Part shown: positions 33,950 through 41,896 of the stretch, piece by piece
How the letters are laid out: each line of letters begins with the position of its first letter
Position numbering within the stretch: the stretch's first letter is position 1
NCBI GenBank assembly: GCA_022702125.1
Contig: JAKOND010000021.1
Span: 58,214-122,213 of the forward strand
Origin: Burkholderiaceae bacterium
GTDB taxonomy: Bacteria; Pseudomonadota; Gammaproteobacteria; Burkholderiales; Burkholderiaceae_C
Direction of reading: 5' to 3'
DNA: 64,000 nucleotides
Position numbers and translations under genes: made by a program
The notes under the pieces: generated by a model
Database searches by the model: none
Told to the model about the DNA's origin: nothing
What the model saw: only the letters and a program-made list of their open reading frames with translations

Positions 33950-34903
33950 ATGGTTTCCAGCCGCCTGCTTCGCCAGTTCATCGCCGTCGCGGAAGAACTC
34001 CACTACGGGCGCGCCGCTGCGCGGCTGCATATGGCGCAGCCGCCGCTGAGCCAGGGCATCAAGCGCCTGGAGGACATCGTGGGCGTGCGGCTGCTGGACC
34101 GGTCGCGCCATGCGGTCGAGTTGACCGCCGCCGGGCAGGTCTTCCTGGCCGAGGCGCGAAGCCTGGTGGTCCGGGAGGCCAAGGCGGTCGAAGCGGCACG
34201 GCGCGCGGCCGAAGGCGTCGTCGGCCGGGTGACCGTCGGCTTCGTGGGGTCGATCAGCTACGAGCTGCTGCCCCGCATCCTGCAGGGCTTCCGGGCGCGC
34301 TTTCCCGCTTTCGACCTCGACCTGCGGGAGCACACGTCCACCGAGCAGATCGACGGCCTGCTCGCCGACAAGCTCGATGTGGGCGTGCTCCGGCTCCCGG
34401 TGAAAAACGCCTCGGACCTCTGCATGCGGGTGATCCATCGGGAACGCTTCGTGGCCGTCCTGCCGCGCGCTCACCGCCTGGCCCGCGCGCGATCGGTGCG
34501 GTTGGCGCAGCTGGCGGACGAGTCGTTCATGAGCTTCCCGGCGGACCGGATCCCCGGCCTGCACGGGAAGTTCCTGCTCGCCTGCGCCGAAGCGGGCTTC
34601 AGTCCACGCACCGTGCTGGAGGCCTGGCAGATGCCCAGCATGGTGTGCCTGGTGGCGGCGGGCTTCGGCGTCGTGCTGCTGCCCGCGCAGGTCCGCAGCC
34701 TGCCGCATCCCGGGGTGGTCTACAAGCCGATCAGCGATGCCTCCGACCACCTCAATCTGGAGATAGCGGCCTGCTGGCATCCGGAGAACCGCGCGGCTGG
34801 CACGCGCAACCTGCTATCCGTCCTGCCCGATGTGAACCCGCCGATACCGCCGGTGCGCGAATCGCAAGCGGGCAACGCGGTGGCATCTTCAGGATCGCCG
34901 TAG
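33950..34903 (+). CDS. LysR-family transcriptional regulator
   Basis: A 317-residue regulator. The N-terminal helix-turn-helix (about 1-60) reads LLRQFIAVAEELHYGRAAARL and PPLSQGIKRLEDIVGVRLLDR. Then come a linker helix and a two-lobed effector domain starting near VGRVTVGFVGSISYELLP. It is closest in style to BenM/CatM-like regulators of aromatic and acid catabolism. It is divergent from the cupin-Bug-CoA-transferase operon with 122 bp between start codons and so is its likely activator. The effector is probably the acid or an acyl-CoA of that operon. Confidence 0.92.
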   Translation: MVSSRLLRQFIAVAEELHYGRAAARLHMAQPPLSQGIKRLEDIVGVRLLDRSRHAVELTAAGQVFLAEARSLVVREAKAVEAARRAAEGVVGRVTVGFVGSISYELLPRILQGFRARFPAFDLDLREHTSTEQIDGLLADKLDVGVLRLPVKNASDLCMRVIHRERFVAVLPRAHRLARARSVRLAQLADESFMSFPADRIPGLHGKFLLACAEAGFSPRTVLEAWQMPSMVCLVAAGFGVVLLPAQVRSLPHPGVVYKPISDASDHLNLEIAACWHPENRAAGTRNLLSVLPDVNPPIPPVRESQAGNAVASSGSP

Positions 34904-34993
34904 ACCCCGGACGGGATCGTCCACCCCGTCGGCCGCGCGCCATCGCAGGCGCTCGAAGCATCCCGCGGAAGGGCGCGGCCTGTGGAAAGTCGC

Positions 34994-35812
34994 TCAAGCG
35001 CCGGTTTGGCGCTCTGCCGCTTGGCGCGCAGCCGCTTGGCGCACGAAGATGGGCGAAGCCATGCTCGCCATCGCGAGTTCGCTGGTGGCCGTCATCAGCG
35101 CCTGTCCCAATTCCAGCATCCGTTGCAAATTGAGCCGGACCGCCGGGCCCGCTATGGTGATGACCCCGACGGTGTCTTCCCCGGTCCGCCGCACGGGAGC
35201 CCCCATGGCATTCATGCCGGGCGCATAGACCTCCTCGATCACCGAGAAGCCGCGCGCGCGGTCCTCCACCAGGACCTGCTCGAGCGCTTTCCAGGTCGTA
35301 GGCGCGCGCGGACCGTATTCCTGCGGCTCGCCGAAGCCTTGCTTGATGACAAGCTCGAGCGCGCGCTCCTCGCTCAGCGTCATCAGCCAGGCATGCCCGC
35401 CGGCGCTGCACGACAGCCTCAAGTCGATTCCCATATCGGCGTCGTATCGCAAGCCAAAGCGCGCCCCTTGCGCTTTGGCCACGAAAGTCAAGCGATCTCC
35501 ATCGACGATGGCGAGCCGCACCAGCTCGCCCGACACATCCGCCAGGCGATCGATGATCGGCTGGGCGATATCCACGATGCCCGACCCGCCCAGGTAGCAG
35601 AGGCCCAGCGCCGACAGCTTGGTGGTCAGCGCGTAGTCCCCATGGTCGCGCATTTGGCGCACGTAGCCGCAGCGCACCAATTCGGTCAGCACCCGGTGGC
35701 AGGCCGAAAGCGGTAGTTCCAGCTCCTGGGCGATGGCGGACATCGCCTTGCCTTCGGGCCGGGCGGCAAGGTACTCGAGGACGGAAAGGGAACGTTCCAG
35801 GGAGCTGCTCAT
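34994..35812 (-). CDS. IclR-family transcriptional regulator 1
   Basis: A 272-residue IclR regulator: winged helix-turn-helix (about 5-65; ERSLSVLEYLA and LELPLSACHRVLTELVRCGY) and a C-terminal effector domain (about 80-260) with LRLSCSAGGHAWLMTL. It is strikingly similar to the regulator at 52730, roughly two thirds of residues by eye. The end carries a short repeat RQAAA-RQAAE-RQTGA, made by tandem copies near 35010-35045. ATG 35812 is preferred to upstream starts. It is divergent from the PQQ dehydrogenase gene, with two IclR-like palindromes between. Confidence 0.92.
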   Translation of the reverse strand: MSSSLERSLSVLEYLAARPEGKAMSAIAQELELPLSACHRVLTELVRCGYVRQMRDHGDYALTTKLSALGLCYLGGSGIVDIAQPIIDRLADVSGELVRLAIVDGDRLTFVAKAQGARFGLRYDADMGIDLRLSCSAGGHAWLMTLSEERALELVIKQGFGEPQEYGPRAPTTWKALEQVLVEDRARGFSVIEEVYAPGMNAMGAPVRRTGEDTVGVITIAGPAVRLNLQRMLELGQALMTATSELAMASMASPIFVRQAAARQAAERQTGA

Positions 35813-35924
35813 GGAGGGATTGTCACCCCAAGTAGGGCCTGTTCTCCCCCCGCGCACCACCCGTCGGAAGGGGGGATCCCATGCAGGTTTACCCCGAGGA
35901 CCAAGCGGTAGCGACGGCGTAATA

Positions 35925-35956
35925 TGGAAAGTCATTCCATGTGGAAAACATTTCTA
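35925..35956 (+). promoter_or_regulatory. Tandem IclR-type operators upstream of the PQQ dehydrogenase
   Basis: TGGAAAGTCATTCCA (35925-35939) and TGGAAAACATTTCTA (35942-35956) resemble the E. coli IclR consensus TGGAAATNATTTCCA; the second differs at about two of the defined positions. Their centres are 17 bp apart. The second overlaps TATAAA (35955-35960), a possible -10 box, which suggests repression. Assignment to the adjacent IclR proteins is inferred. Confidence 0.65.
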
Positions 35957-36049
35957 TAAATTGATGCCCTTCTGTGGGGCAGGACCTGCATGACCATCTT
36001 CGCGAGATCGGCGGGTCGGAGTCGTTTCACCAACCACCGGAGACATAGC

Positions 36050-38098
36050 ATGCGCCTGGCGCTCGTTCCTTCCCTGCTCATGACGCTCGGCGTCCTAACG
36101 GCCGCCTCGGCCGCCCAACCAGCGTTCGCGCAGTCCCAGTCCCCGGGCTGTTGCACGGCAACCACCCGGGACGTCGAGAAAGTCGGCGGGAATCTGGGCA
36201 ACCAGAATTACTCCTCGCTGAAGCAGATCAACAAGTCCAATGTCAAACAGCTGGGCGCGATCTGGCTCAACGAGATCGAAGGCGGCATCACCACCGGCAC
36301 CAACCAGAGCACCACCATCGTCAAGGACGGTGTGATCTACATCGAGTCCGCGCTCGGCAAACTGCATGCGGTCGATGGCGTGACCGGACAGACCAAGTGG
36401 GTCTATCCCGGCAAGGGCGCCATCACACGGCGCGGACCGGCCATCGGGCAAGGGCTCGTTTTCACGATCGCCTCCGGCAACACCGTCGTCGCGCTCAACA
36501 AGGATACCGGCCAGGTGGTTTGGGAAAAGGCCATCAACGGCTACGGCAACGTCGCGAAAGTCGGCGTGGTCTACCACGACGGCCTCCTGTACCTGGGCAC
36601 CAACGACGGTGCCCGGGGCGCGGCGCTGGCGGTCGACGCCAGCAACGGCAATCTCAAGTGGTACTTCTTCGGCATCCCGGGCCCCGGCGAATTCGGCTAC
36701 GACACCTGGGGCGGCGGCCCCCAGAGCGGCGCGACTCCCTGGATCCATCCGGCGGTCGATCCCGAATTGAACCTGGTCTATTGGACGTTCGGCAATTCCC
36801 GGGGCGGATCCTCGCAGGACGGCTCGCAGCGCCCGGGCCAGAACCTCTTCGCCAATTCCATCGTCGCGACCGACGCCAAGACCGGTGCCTACAAATGGCA
36901 CTTCCAGTCCGTGCACCACGATATCTGGGACATGGACAACGTCAACGCGCCCGTGCTCGCCGACGTGACCGTCAAGGGCCAGCCGCGCAAGGCGGTCATC
37001 TACGGCAGCAAGACCGCCATGTGGTACATCCTGGACCGCACCGACGGAACACCGCTGATCGGCATCGACGAGAAGCCCGTGCCGCAGGACGCGCGCCAGA
37101 ACACCTGGCCCACGCAGCCGTATCCGCGCGGGGATGCGTGGATGCCGCTGTGCGTGACCGACAGCGGCCCGACCCGCGCGGTCCCCAACTTCAAGCGCGG
37201 CTGCCTGTATTCGGCCCACTGGGACCAGCCGGTGCTGACCACGCCGGGCCAGGGCGGCGGCGGCGACTGGAGCCACGTGTCCTTCAGCCACAGCACCAAG
37301 CTCGTCTACACCGGCTTCGGATACGTCAATACGGCGCACTCGCTGACCGAAGCCAGCAACGGCCTGCGTCCCCTGGGCACGGAGATGACCGGCGGCATCG
37401 TCGCCATCGATCCCGCGACCAACAAGATCCGTTGGAAGAAGGACATGCCGTACTCCCTCGCGCATGGCAACGGCATCCTGACCACGGCAGCCGATCTGAT
37501 GTTCATCGGACAGCCCGACGGCAATCTCCTGGGCATGGATGCGGTCAACGGACGGGAGCTGTGGCGCTTCCAGACCGGCGCGGCGATCAGCGCGAGCCCG
37601 ATCACCTACGAAGTCAACGGCGAGCAGTACATGGCGATCTATGCCGGCGGCACCGGCATCCCCTACGGCGACTCGGCGCAACGCGGCGACCATTTGTGGG
37701 CCTTCAAGATCGGCGGCACCGTCGCGCAAGCGGCCGAGCCCACCAAGCCGATCATCCGCCGGCCCATCACCGCCGCGGCCGTGGAGGGAAGCGCCGTGAA
37801 CAACACCGTCACCCTCGCACGGCTGTGGACCGGCGGCCAGGTCGGCGCGGCCGAGTCCGATGCCGTCAATGCGATGGCGCCGCAGCACCTGCGTGTGCCC
37901 GCGGGCACCACGGTGACCTTCACCAACCCTGCCAGCAACGCCAAGCCCCATTGCGCCACGCAGTTCTTCGAAGGCCTGTTCAACGCCGGTCCGCTCCAGC
38001 CGGGCCAGTCGTTCCAGTACACCTTCTCCGAGCGCGGCGAGTACTTCTACAACGACTGCACCGGCCCGCGCTCGACCGGCAAAGTGGTCGTCTACTGA
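36050..38098 (+). CDS. Secreted PQQ-dependent dehydrogenase-like beta-propeller with cupredoxin-like C-terminal domain
   Basis: A 682-residue exported protein: signal peptide ending PAFAQ (about 29), an eight-bladed quinoprotein alcohol-dehydrogenase-type propeller (about 35-560), and a cupredoxin-like tail (about 600-682). The Asn of VYWTFGNS corresponds to the metal-binding Asn. HHDIWDMD carries the catalytic Asp with a second Asp two residues on, as in lanthanide-dependent XoxF/ExaF enzymes. The usual Glu loop (GAELGVRG) reads GTNDGARG, and PGDN reads PGQN, so the active site is divergent. In the tail the copper ligands are incomplete: His (PHCAT) and Cys (NDC) remain, while the later His and Met are lost. 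No haem CxxCH is present. ATG 36050 gives the proper signal. Substrate unknown. Confidence 0.85.
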   Translation: MRLALVPSLLMTLGVLTAASAAQPAFAQSQSPGCCTATTRDVEKVGGNLGNQNYSSLKQINKSNVKQLGAIWLNEIEGGITTGTNQSTTIVKDGVIYIESALGKLHAVDGVTGQTKWVYPGKGAITRRGPAIGQGLVFTIASGNTVVALNKDTGQVVWEKAINGYGNVAKVGVVYHDGLLYLGTNDGARGAALAVDASNGNLKWYFFGIPGPGEFGYDTWGGGPQSGATPWIHPAVDPELNLVYWTFGNSRGGSSQDGSQRPGQNLFANSIVATDAKTGAYKWHFQSVHHDIWDMDNVNAPVLADVTVKGQPRKAVIYGSKTAMWYILDRTDGTPLIGIDEKPVPQDARQNTWPTQPYPRGDAWMPLCVTDSGPTRAVPNFKRGCLYSAHWDQPVLTTPGQGGGGDWSHVSFSHSTKLVYTGFGYVNTAHSLTEASNGLRPLGTEMTGGIVAIDPATNKIRWKKDMPYSLAHGNGILTTAADLMFIGQPDGNLLGMDAVNGRELWRFQTGAAISASPITYEVNGEQYMAIYAGGTGIPYGDSAQRGDHLWAFKIGGTVAQAAEPTKPIIRRPITAAAVEGSAVNNTVTLARLWTGGQVGAAESDAVNAMAPQHLRVPAGTTVTFTNPASNAKPHCATQFFEGLFNAGPLQPGQSFQYTFSERGEYFYNDCTGPRSTGKVVVY

Positions 38099-38171
38099 TC
38101 CGAGTCCGAGTCGATGTTGCGTCGCCGGCAGGTGACGCAACGCATTTTCATCCATCCTCAGGAGATATCAC

Positions 38172-38954
38172 TTGACCCATCGCATCACCTCGATCGGCCT
38201 GGCCCTGGCGTTGTGCTTCGGCACGGTCGCCAGCCAGGCGGCCGTCGCCCGTTTCGACACGACATCCTTCGGCTACACCGTCTCCAACGGCGCGCTGAAC
38301 TGGTCGACGGGCGACCAGTACCAGACCCTCAATGCCGAAGCCCGTTCCGGTGGCGGACTGTTGGGCTACGACACCGCCACCAACGACTGGAGCAACTGGA
38401 CCAACCAGTCCCTCGGCGCAACGACTCCGTACGCCAGCGCCTCGGCCTCCGCGGGCGCCCAGTCGCTGCAAGGCAGCGCCCTGGCGAGCCGCACCGATCT
38501 GCAGCCCGCGGATCTTGCCGGGCATGCCGGCCGGAGCTACGCCAACCAGTCCGGCGTATTCAGCTTGAACCAGGACGGCGTCGTCACCTTCAGCGTGGGA
38601 TGGCGCCTGGAGGTCCAAGGCGATGCGTCCGACCCCCTGGCCGATTTCGGTCAAAGCCTGATGTCGATCGCGTTCGGCGCCTACGATGGCAGCTTCAACG
38701 ATTACCTGAGCGAGGAGCTGTTCTCCTTCGATGCGCTCAGCGGTGCCGCGGTGGCCTCGGGCACCTGGATCTTCAATGTCGCCCTGGCGGCGGGCCAGCA
38801 GGGCTACTACAACCTCACGGGATCGGCCAGCGCGGAAGCCAGCGCGCAGAACCCCAATGACGTTCCGGAGCCGGGCAGCCTCGCGCTGCTCGGAGCCGGT
38901 CTAGCCGCGCTCGCAGGCGCGCGGCGCCGCAGGAAGGCCCGAGCGCACGCCTGA
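38172..38954 (+). CDS. PEP-CTERM sorting domain protein 1
   Basis: A 260-residue exported protein. It has an N-terminal signal peptide (cleavage near SQAA at about 21), a beta-rich body low in Cys, and the C-terminal sorting signal VPEPGSLALLGAG followed by a hydrophobic helix and an Arg cluster (ARRRRKARA). Exosortase would cut and transfer it. TTG at 38172 is chosen as start because AGGAGAT lies eight bases upstream. It follows the PQQ gene by 73 bp on the same strand, so it may share its promoter. The body has no recognised domain. Confidence 0.82.
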   Translation: MTHRITSIGLALALCFGTVASQAAVARFDTTSFGYTVSNGALNWSTGDQYQTLNAEARSGGGLLGYDTATNDWSNWTNQSLGATTPYASASASAGAQSLQGSALASRTDLQPADLAGHAGRSYANQSGVFSLNQDGVVTFSVGWRLEVQGDASDPLADFGQSLMSIAFGAYDGSFNDYLSEELFSFDALSGAAVASGTWIFNVALAAGQQGYYNLTGSASAEASAQNPNDVPEPGSLALLGAGLAALAGARRRRKARAHA

Positions 38955-38957
38955 CAA

Positions 38958-38997
38958 CGGAAAAGCCCCTGTGCCGACCAGCACAGGGGCTTTTCCG
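38958..38997. terminator. Bidirectional terminator between the two PEP-CTERM genes
   Basis: CGGAAAAGCCCCTGTGC pairs perfectly with GCACAGGGGCTTTTCCG around CGACCA. The A-run and T-run in the stem let it end transcripts from both converging genes. Confidence 0.9.
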
Positions 38998-39032
38998 CTT
39001 TTGCGCGGCCCGGCGGTGCCGGGCCCCGATCG

Positions 39033-39575
39033 TCAAGACCGCGGACGACGTGCCCGGCGAGACCAGCCCAGGCCCGCGAGGCCCGCCAACAGGAGCGCGG
39101 CGCTCGCGGGTTCCGGGACATCGTTGACCAGCGTCAGGGACAGGCTCCCGAGGTTCACGTAGCCGGCGAACTCCTTGCTGACGGACAGGTCGAGCGCCCC
39201 GTCCCGCAGCAGCGCCAGTTCGGCTCCCGCGAACGTGTAGCTCCAGGCAGTGGGCGGCGCCGTCTCGCCGTTCGTCGAGCAATCGTCGTAAAGGGAGCAG
39301 TAGGCCACTTCCAAGCCGTCGCCGTAGACGAAAACCTCGGTCGTGGTATTCGAGAAGCCATTACCGAAGGTCCCGTTGAGCGTGGCCGAAAGAATATTGC
39401 CGGCGTTCGAGAAACTAAATCGGCCCACATCCAGCCGCAGGGGCCACTGCGCCCATACGTCGTCGCCTGTGCTGAAGTCGGACAAGGTCGTGGTGACCAC
39501 GCCGGCATGGGCAGCCGCGGTGCAAAGGGCCAGCAATCCGGCGGCGGCCAAATTTTTCATTCTGGAAAAACGCAT
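39033..39575 (-). CDS. PEP-CTERM sorting domain protein 2
   Basis: A 180-residue exported protein with a signal peptide (MKNLAAAGLLALC... AHA), a beta-sandwich-like body with two Cys (CSLYDDC), and the C-terminal VPEPASAALLLAGLAGLGW followed by RRARRPRS. TTGGAG five bases before ATG 39575 supports this start. It converges on the first PEP-CTERM gene and is divergent from the ThuA-like genes. No exosortase gene lies in the window. No function can be given to the body. Confidence 0.82.
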   Translation of the reverse strand: MRFSRMKNLAAAGLLALCTAAAHAGVVTTTLSDFSTGDDVWAQWPLRLDVGRFSFSNAGNILSATLNGTFGNGFSNTTTEVFVYGDGLEVAYCSLYDDCSTNGETAPPTAWSYTFAGAELALLRDGALDLSVSKEFAGYVNLGSLSLTLVNDVPEPASAALLLAGLAGLGWSRRARRPRS

Positions 39576-39897
39576 AAATGCTCCAAGTCGTTGAGTTTCT
39601 AGGGGCCCCTGCTGTTCTCGCCGGTTGTCCTGACAGGAAAAACTGGTGGCGACCGAGTCTAGCCCTGTTTTTTGGAAAGATTTTCCATAGTTTCCCTCTT
39701 GACGGTTCAAGCCTTTTGCCAAAGCATTGGAAATGTATTCCAGTCACATCGAAAGCCGAATCGGGCACATAAGACAAGAGGGGGGAGATCCATTTATTCA
39801 CGCCCAAAATTCAACGCCCGGTGAAGCGTCATCGCGCCGAAAGTTCGACTTTTAAAATCGCTCCGCTTCTCCTTTCAATCTCCGAAGGATTATTTCC
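39576..39897. other. AT-rich divergent regulatory region (PEP-CTERM 2 / ThuA-like)
   Basis: This 322-bp stretch has no gene. It is clearly AT-richer than its surroundings and holds two palindromes of IclR type described separately. AAGGATTATTTCC before the ATG at 39898 supplies the ThuA ribosome site. Confidence 0.7.
39673..39742. promoter_or_regulatory. Two IclR-type palindromes
   Basis: TGGAAAGATTTTCCA (39673-39687) is a perfect inverted repeat TGGAAA / TTTCCA with a three-base centre. TGGAAATGTATTCCA (39728-39742) is a near match to the IclR consensus TGGAAATNATTTCCA. Both lie between the divergent PEP-CTERM 2 and ThuA-like genes, with centres 55 bp apart. Confidence 0.65.
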
Positions 39898-40875
39898 ATG
39901 CATCGACAAAATAATGGCGATGGCAGCCGCCGCATACTCGCCTGCGCCCTGGCGCTAATGGGAGCCAGCCTGGCGCCTGCGGTCTCCGCCCAGCAAGGCG
40001 CTCCGGCGCCGGGGAGCATCGACACCGAATACAACGCCTGCCGGGGGACCAACCCCAACTGCTACAACGATTGGGGCGCGTTCGCCAACACCCCGAACAA
40101 GGTGCTGATCTTCTCGCGCACGGCGGGTCCTCGGCATGCCAACCTGGGGCCGGCGCTCGCTGCCGGCCTGAACCCGCCGCTCGTGGCCGCCAACGCGGTG
40201 CAGCAGGGCCTGGTCCGCATGCTGGCCGCCGAAGGCATCCAGGCGGACTGGACCGAAGACGTCACCCGCATGACCAGTCTGAACGGCTACAAGGCGATCA
40301 TTTTCGCGAGCCCCACGCGCGATGCGCTCTGGGACCATGCGAAAAGCGCGGCGGGCGGCACCCAGCTCGACGCTGCGCGGCATGCGCTGCGCCAGTACAT
40401 GCGGCGCGGGGGCGGCTTCGTGGGCATCCACAACGCCTTCGGCACCGAGTACACGTGGCCCTACTACGAAGGCCTGCTCGGCAACGCCAACTTCTACGAC
40501 CACGGGGCCAACCAGAACGGCACCGTGCGCATCGTGAACAAGAACGACAGCTCGACCTCCATGCTGCCGTCGAGCTTCGCGTTCAAGGACGAGTGGTACA
40601 CGCTGATGCCCTTCCCGACCAACGTGAAGTTCCTGGCCGTCGTCGACACCAACTCGCTGGCGACCAAGCGCAGCACCCATCCGGGCCACGGCAAGTTCCA
40701 CCCGGTGTCCTGGTGCCAGTACTACGACGGCGGTCGCTCGTGGGTCACGACGCTGGGCCACGACGCGGGCGCGTTCGCGCAGGACACCTCGACCTTCCCG
40801 GGCGCCGCCGAGTTCCAGAAGCACGTGGTCGCCGGCGTCAAGTCGGCCATGGGCCTGGTGCCCTTCTGCAAATGA
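39898..40875 (+). CDS. Secreted ThuA-like domain protein, copy 1
   Basis: A 325-residue exported protein. A signal peptide ends VSAQQ (about 31), then the ThuA-like, class I glutamine-amidotransferase-like fold: KVLIFSRTAGPRHAN, AIIFASPTRDALWD, YMRRGGGFVGIHNAFGTEY, and the family ending VTTLGHDAGAFAQDTSTF plus FQKHVVAGVKSAMG. Two Cys near the mature start (CRGTNPNCYNDW) may form a disulfide. ThuA proteins act with dehydrogenases on 3-keto-sugars in some bacteria, so processing of a sugar oxidised by the PQQ enzyme is a possible role (inferred). The next gene is a near copy. Confidence 0.85.
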   Translation: MHRQNNGDGSRRILACALALMGASLAPAVSAQQGAPAPGSIDTEYNACRGTNPNCYNDWGAFANTPNKVLIFSRTAGPRHANLGPALAAGLNPPLVAANAVQQGLVRMLAAEGIQADWTEDVTRMTSLNGYKAIIFASPTRDALWDHAKSAAGGTQLDAARHALRQYMRRGGGFVGIHNAFGTEYTWPYYEGLLGNANFYDHGANQNGTVRIVNKNDSSTSMLPSSFAFKDEWYTLMPFPTNVKFLAVVDTNSLATKRSTHPGHGKFHPVSWCQYYDGGRSWVTTLGHDAGAFAQDTSTFPGAAEFQKHVVAGVKSAMGLVPFCK

Positions 40876-40919
40876 CCGCCGCCCGTCCGGCTTCCCCTTT
40901 TTCGATCCAAGGAAACACC

Positions 40920-41891
40920 ATGCCCCGTACCGCCCGTCCTCTCGCCGCCCTGCGCCGTGCCGTCCCGCTCGCGTCCGCCTTGCTCCTGGGCGGCGCCGCC
41001 AGCGCCCAAACGGGCGCCCCCGCGCCTGGCAGCCTGGATCCCTATTACAAGGTGTGCCGCGGCACCAATCCCTCGTGCTACAACGACTGGGGCGCTTTCG
41101 CCAGCACGCCGAACAAGGTGTTGATCTTCTCGCGCACCGCGGGTCCTCGCCACGCCAACCTGGGGCCGGCACTGGCCGCGGGATTGAATCCGCCGCTGGC
41201 GCCCGCCAACGCCGTCCAGGCGGGACTGGTCCGCATGCTGGCCGCCGAAGGCATCCAGGCCGACTGGACGGAGGACGTCACCCGGATGACCAGCCTCAAC
41301 GGCTACAAGGCGATCATCTTCGCGAGCCCCACGCGCGACGCGCTCTGGGACCATGCCAAGACCGCCGCCGGCGGGACCCAGCTCGACGCCGCCCGCCACG
41401 CGTTGCGTCAATACATGCGCCGCGGCGGCGGCTTCGTCGGCATCCACAACGCCTTCGGCACCGAATACAACTGGCCGTACTACGAAGGCCTGCTGGGCAA
41501 CGCGAACTTCTACGACCACGGCGCCAACCAGAACGGCGTGGTCAAGGTCATCAACAAGAACGACGCCTCCACCGAAATGCTGCCCGAGAGCTTCGCATTC
41601 AAGGACGAGTGGTACACCCTGGTGCCGTTCCCGACCAACGTGAAGTTCCTGATGACCGTCGATACCACGACCCTGGCCACCCAGCGCGGCACCCATCCGG
41701 GACATGGCAGCTTCCACCCGGTGTCCTGGTGCCAGTACTACGACGGCGGCCGCTCCTGGGTCACGACGCTGGGTCACGACGCGGGCGCGTTCGCGCAGGA
41801 CACCGCCGCGTTTCCCGGCGCCGCCGAGTTTCAGAAGCATGTCGTCGCCGGTGTGAAATCGGCGATGGGCCTGGTTCCTTTCTGCCGCTGA
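40920..41891 (+). CDS. Secreted ThuA-like domain protein, copy 2 (tandem paralogue)
   Basis: A 323-residue paralogue of the preceding gene, differing mainly in the signal peptide (MPRTARPL ... ASAQT) and in short loops such as residues after YDHGANQNG. Most of the core (KVLIFSRTAGPRHANLGPAL, GGGFVGIHNAFGTEY, WCQYYDGGRSWVTTLGHDAG) is identical, which indicates a fairly recent duplication with both copies kept. AAGGAAACACC precedes ATG 40920. The 44-bp gap and same strand put it in one transcript with copy 1 and with the ELWxxDGT gene 5 bp downstream. Confidence 0.85.
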   Translation: MPRTARPLAALRRAVPLASALLLGGAASAQTGAPAPGSLDPYYKVCRGTNPSCYNDWGAFASTPNKVLIFSRTAGPRHANLGPALAAGLNPPLAPANAVQAGLVRMLAAEGIQADWTEDVTRMTSLNGYKAIIFASPTRDALWDHAKTAAGGTQLDAARHALRQYMRRGGGFVGIHNAFGTEYNWPYYEGLLGNANFYDHGANQNGVVKVINKNDASTEMLPESFAFKDEWYTLVPFPTNVKFLMTVDTTTLATQRGTHPGHGSFHPVSWCQYYDGGRSWVTTLGHDAGAFAQDTAAFPGAAEFQKHVVAGVKSAMGLVPFCR

Positions 41892-41896
41892 ACGCC

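Noticed and set aside
40071..40919. In-frame extension upstream of the second ThuA-like gene
   Set aside because: It runs through the first ThuA-like gene in another frame and is only a shadow; the ATG at 40920 has a ribosome site and signal peptide.
39928..41880. The tandem ThuA region as a collapsed repeat or assembly artefact
   Set aside because: The copies differ in signal peptide, linker and many codons, so they are true paralogues.
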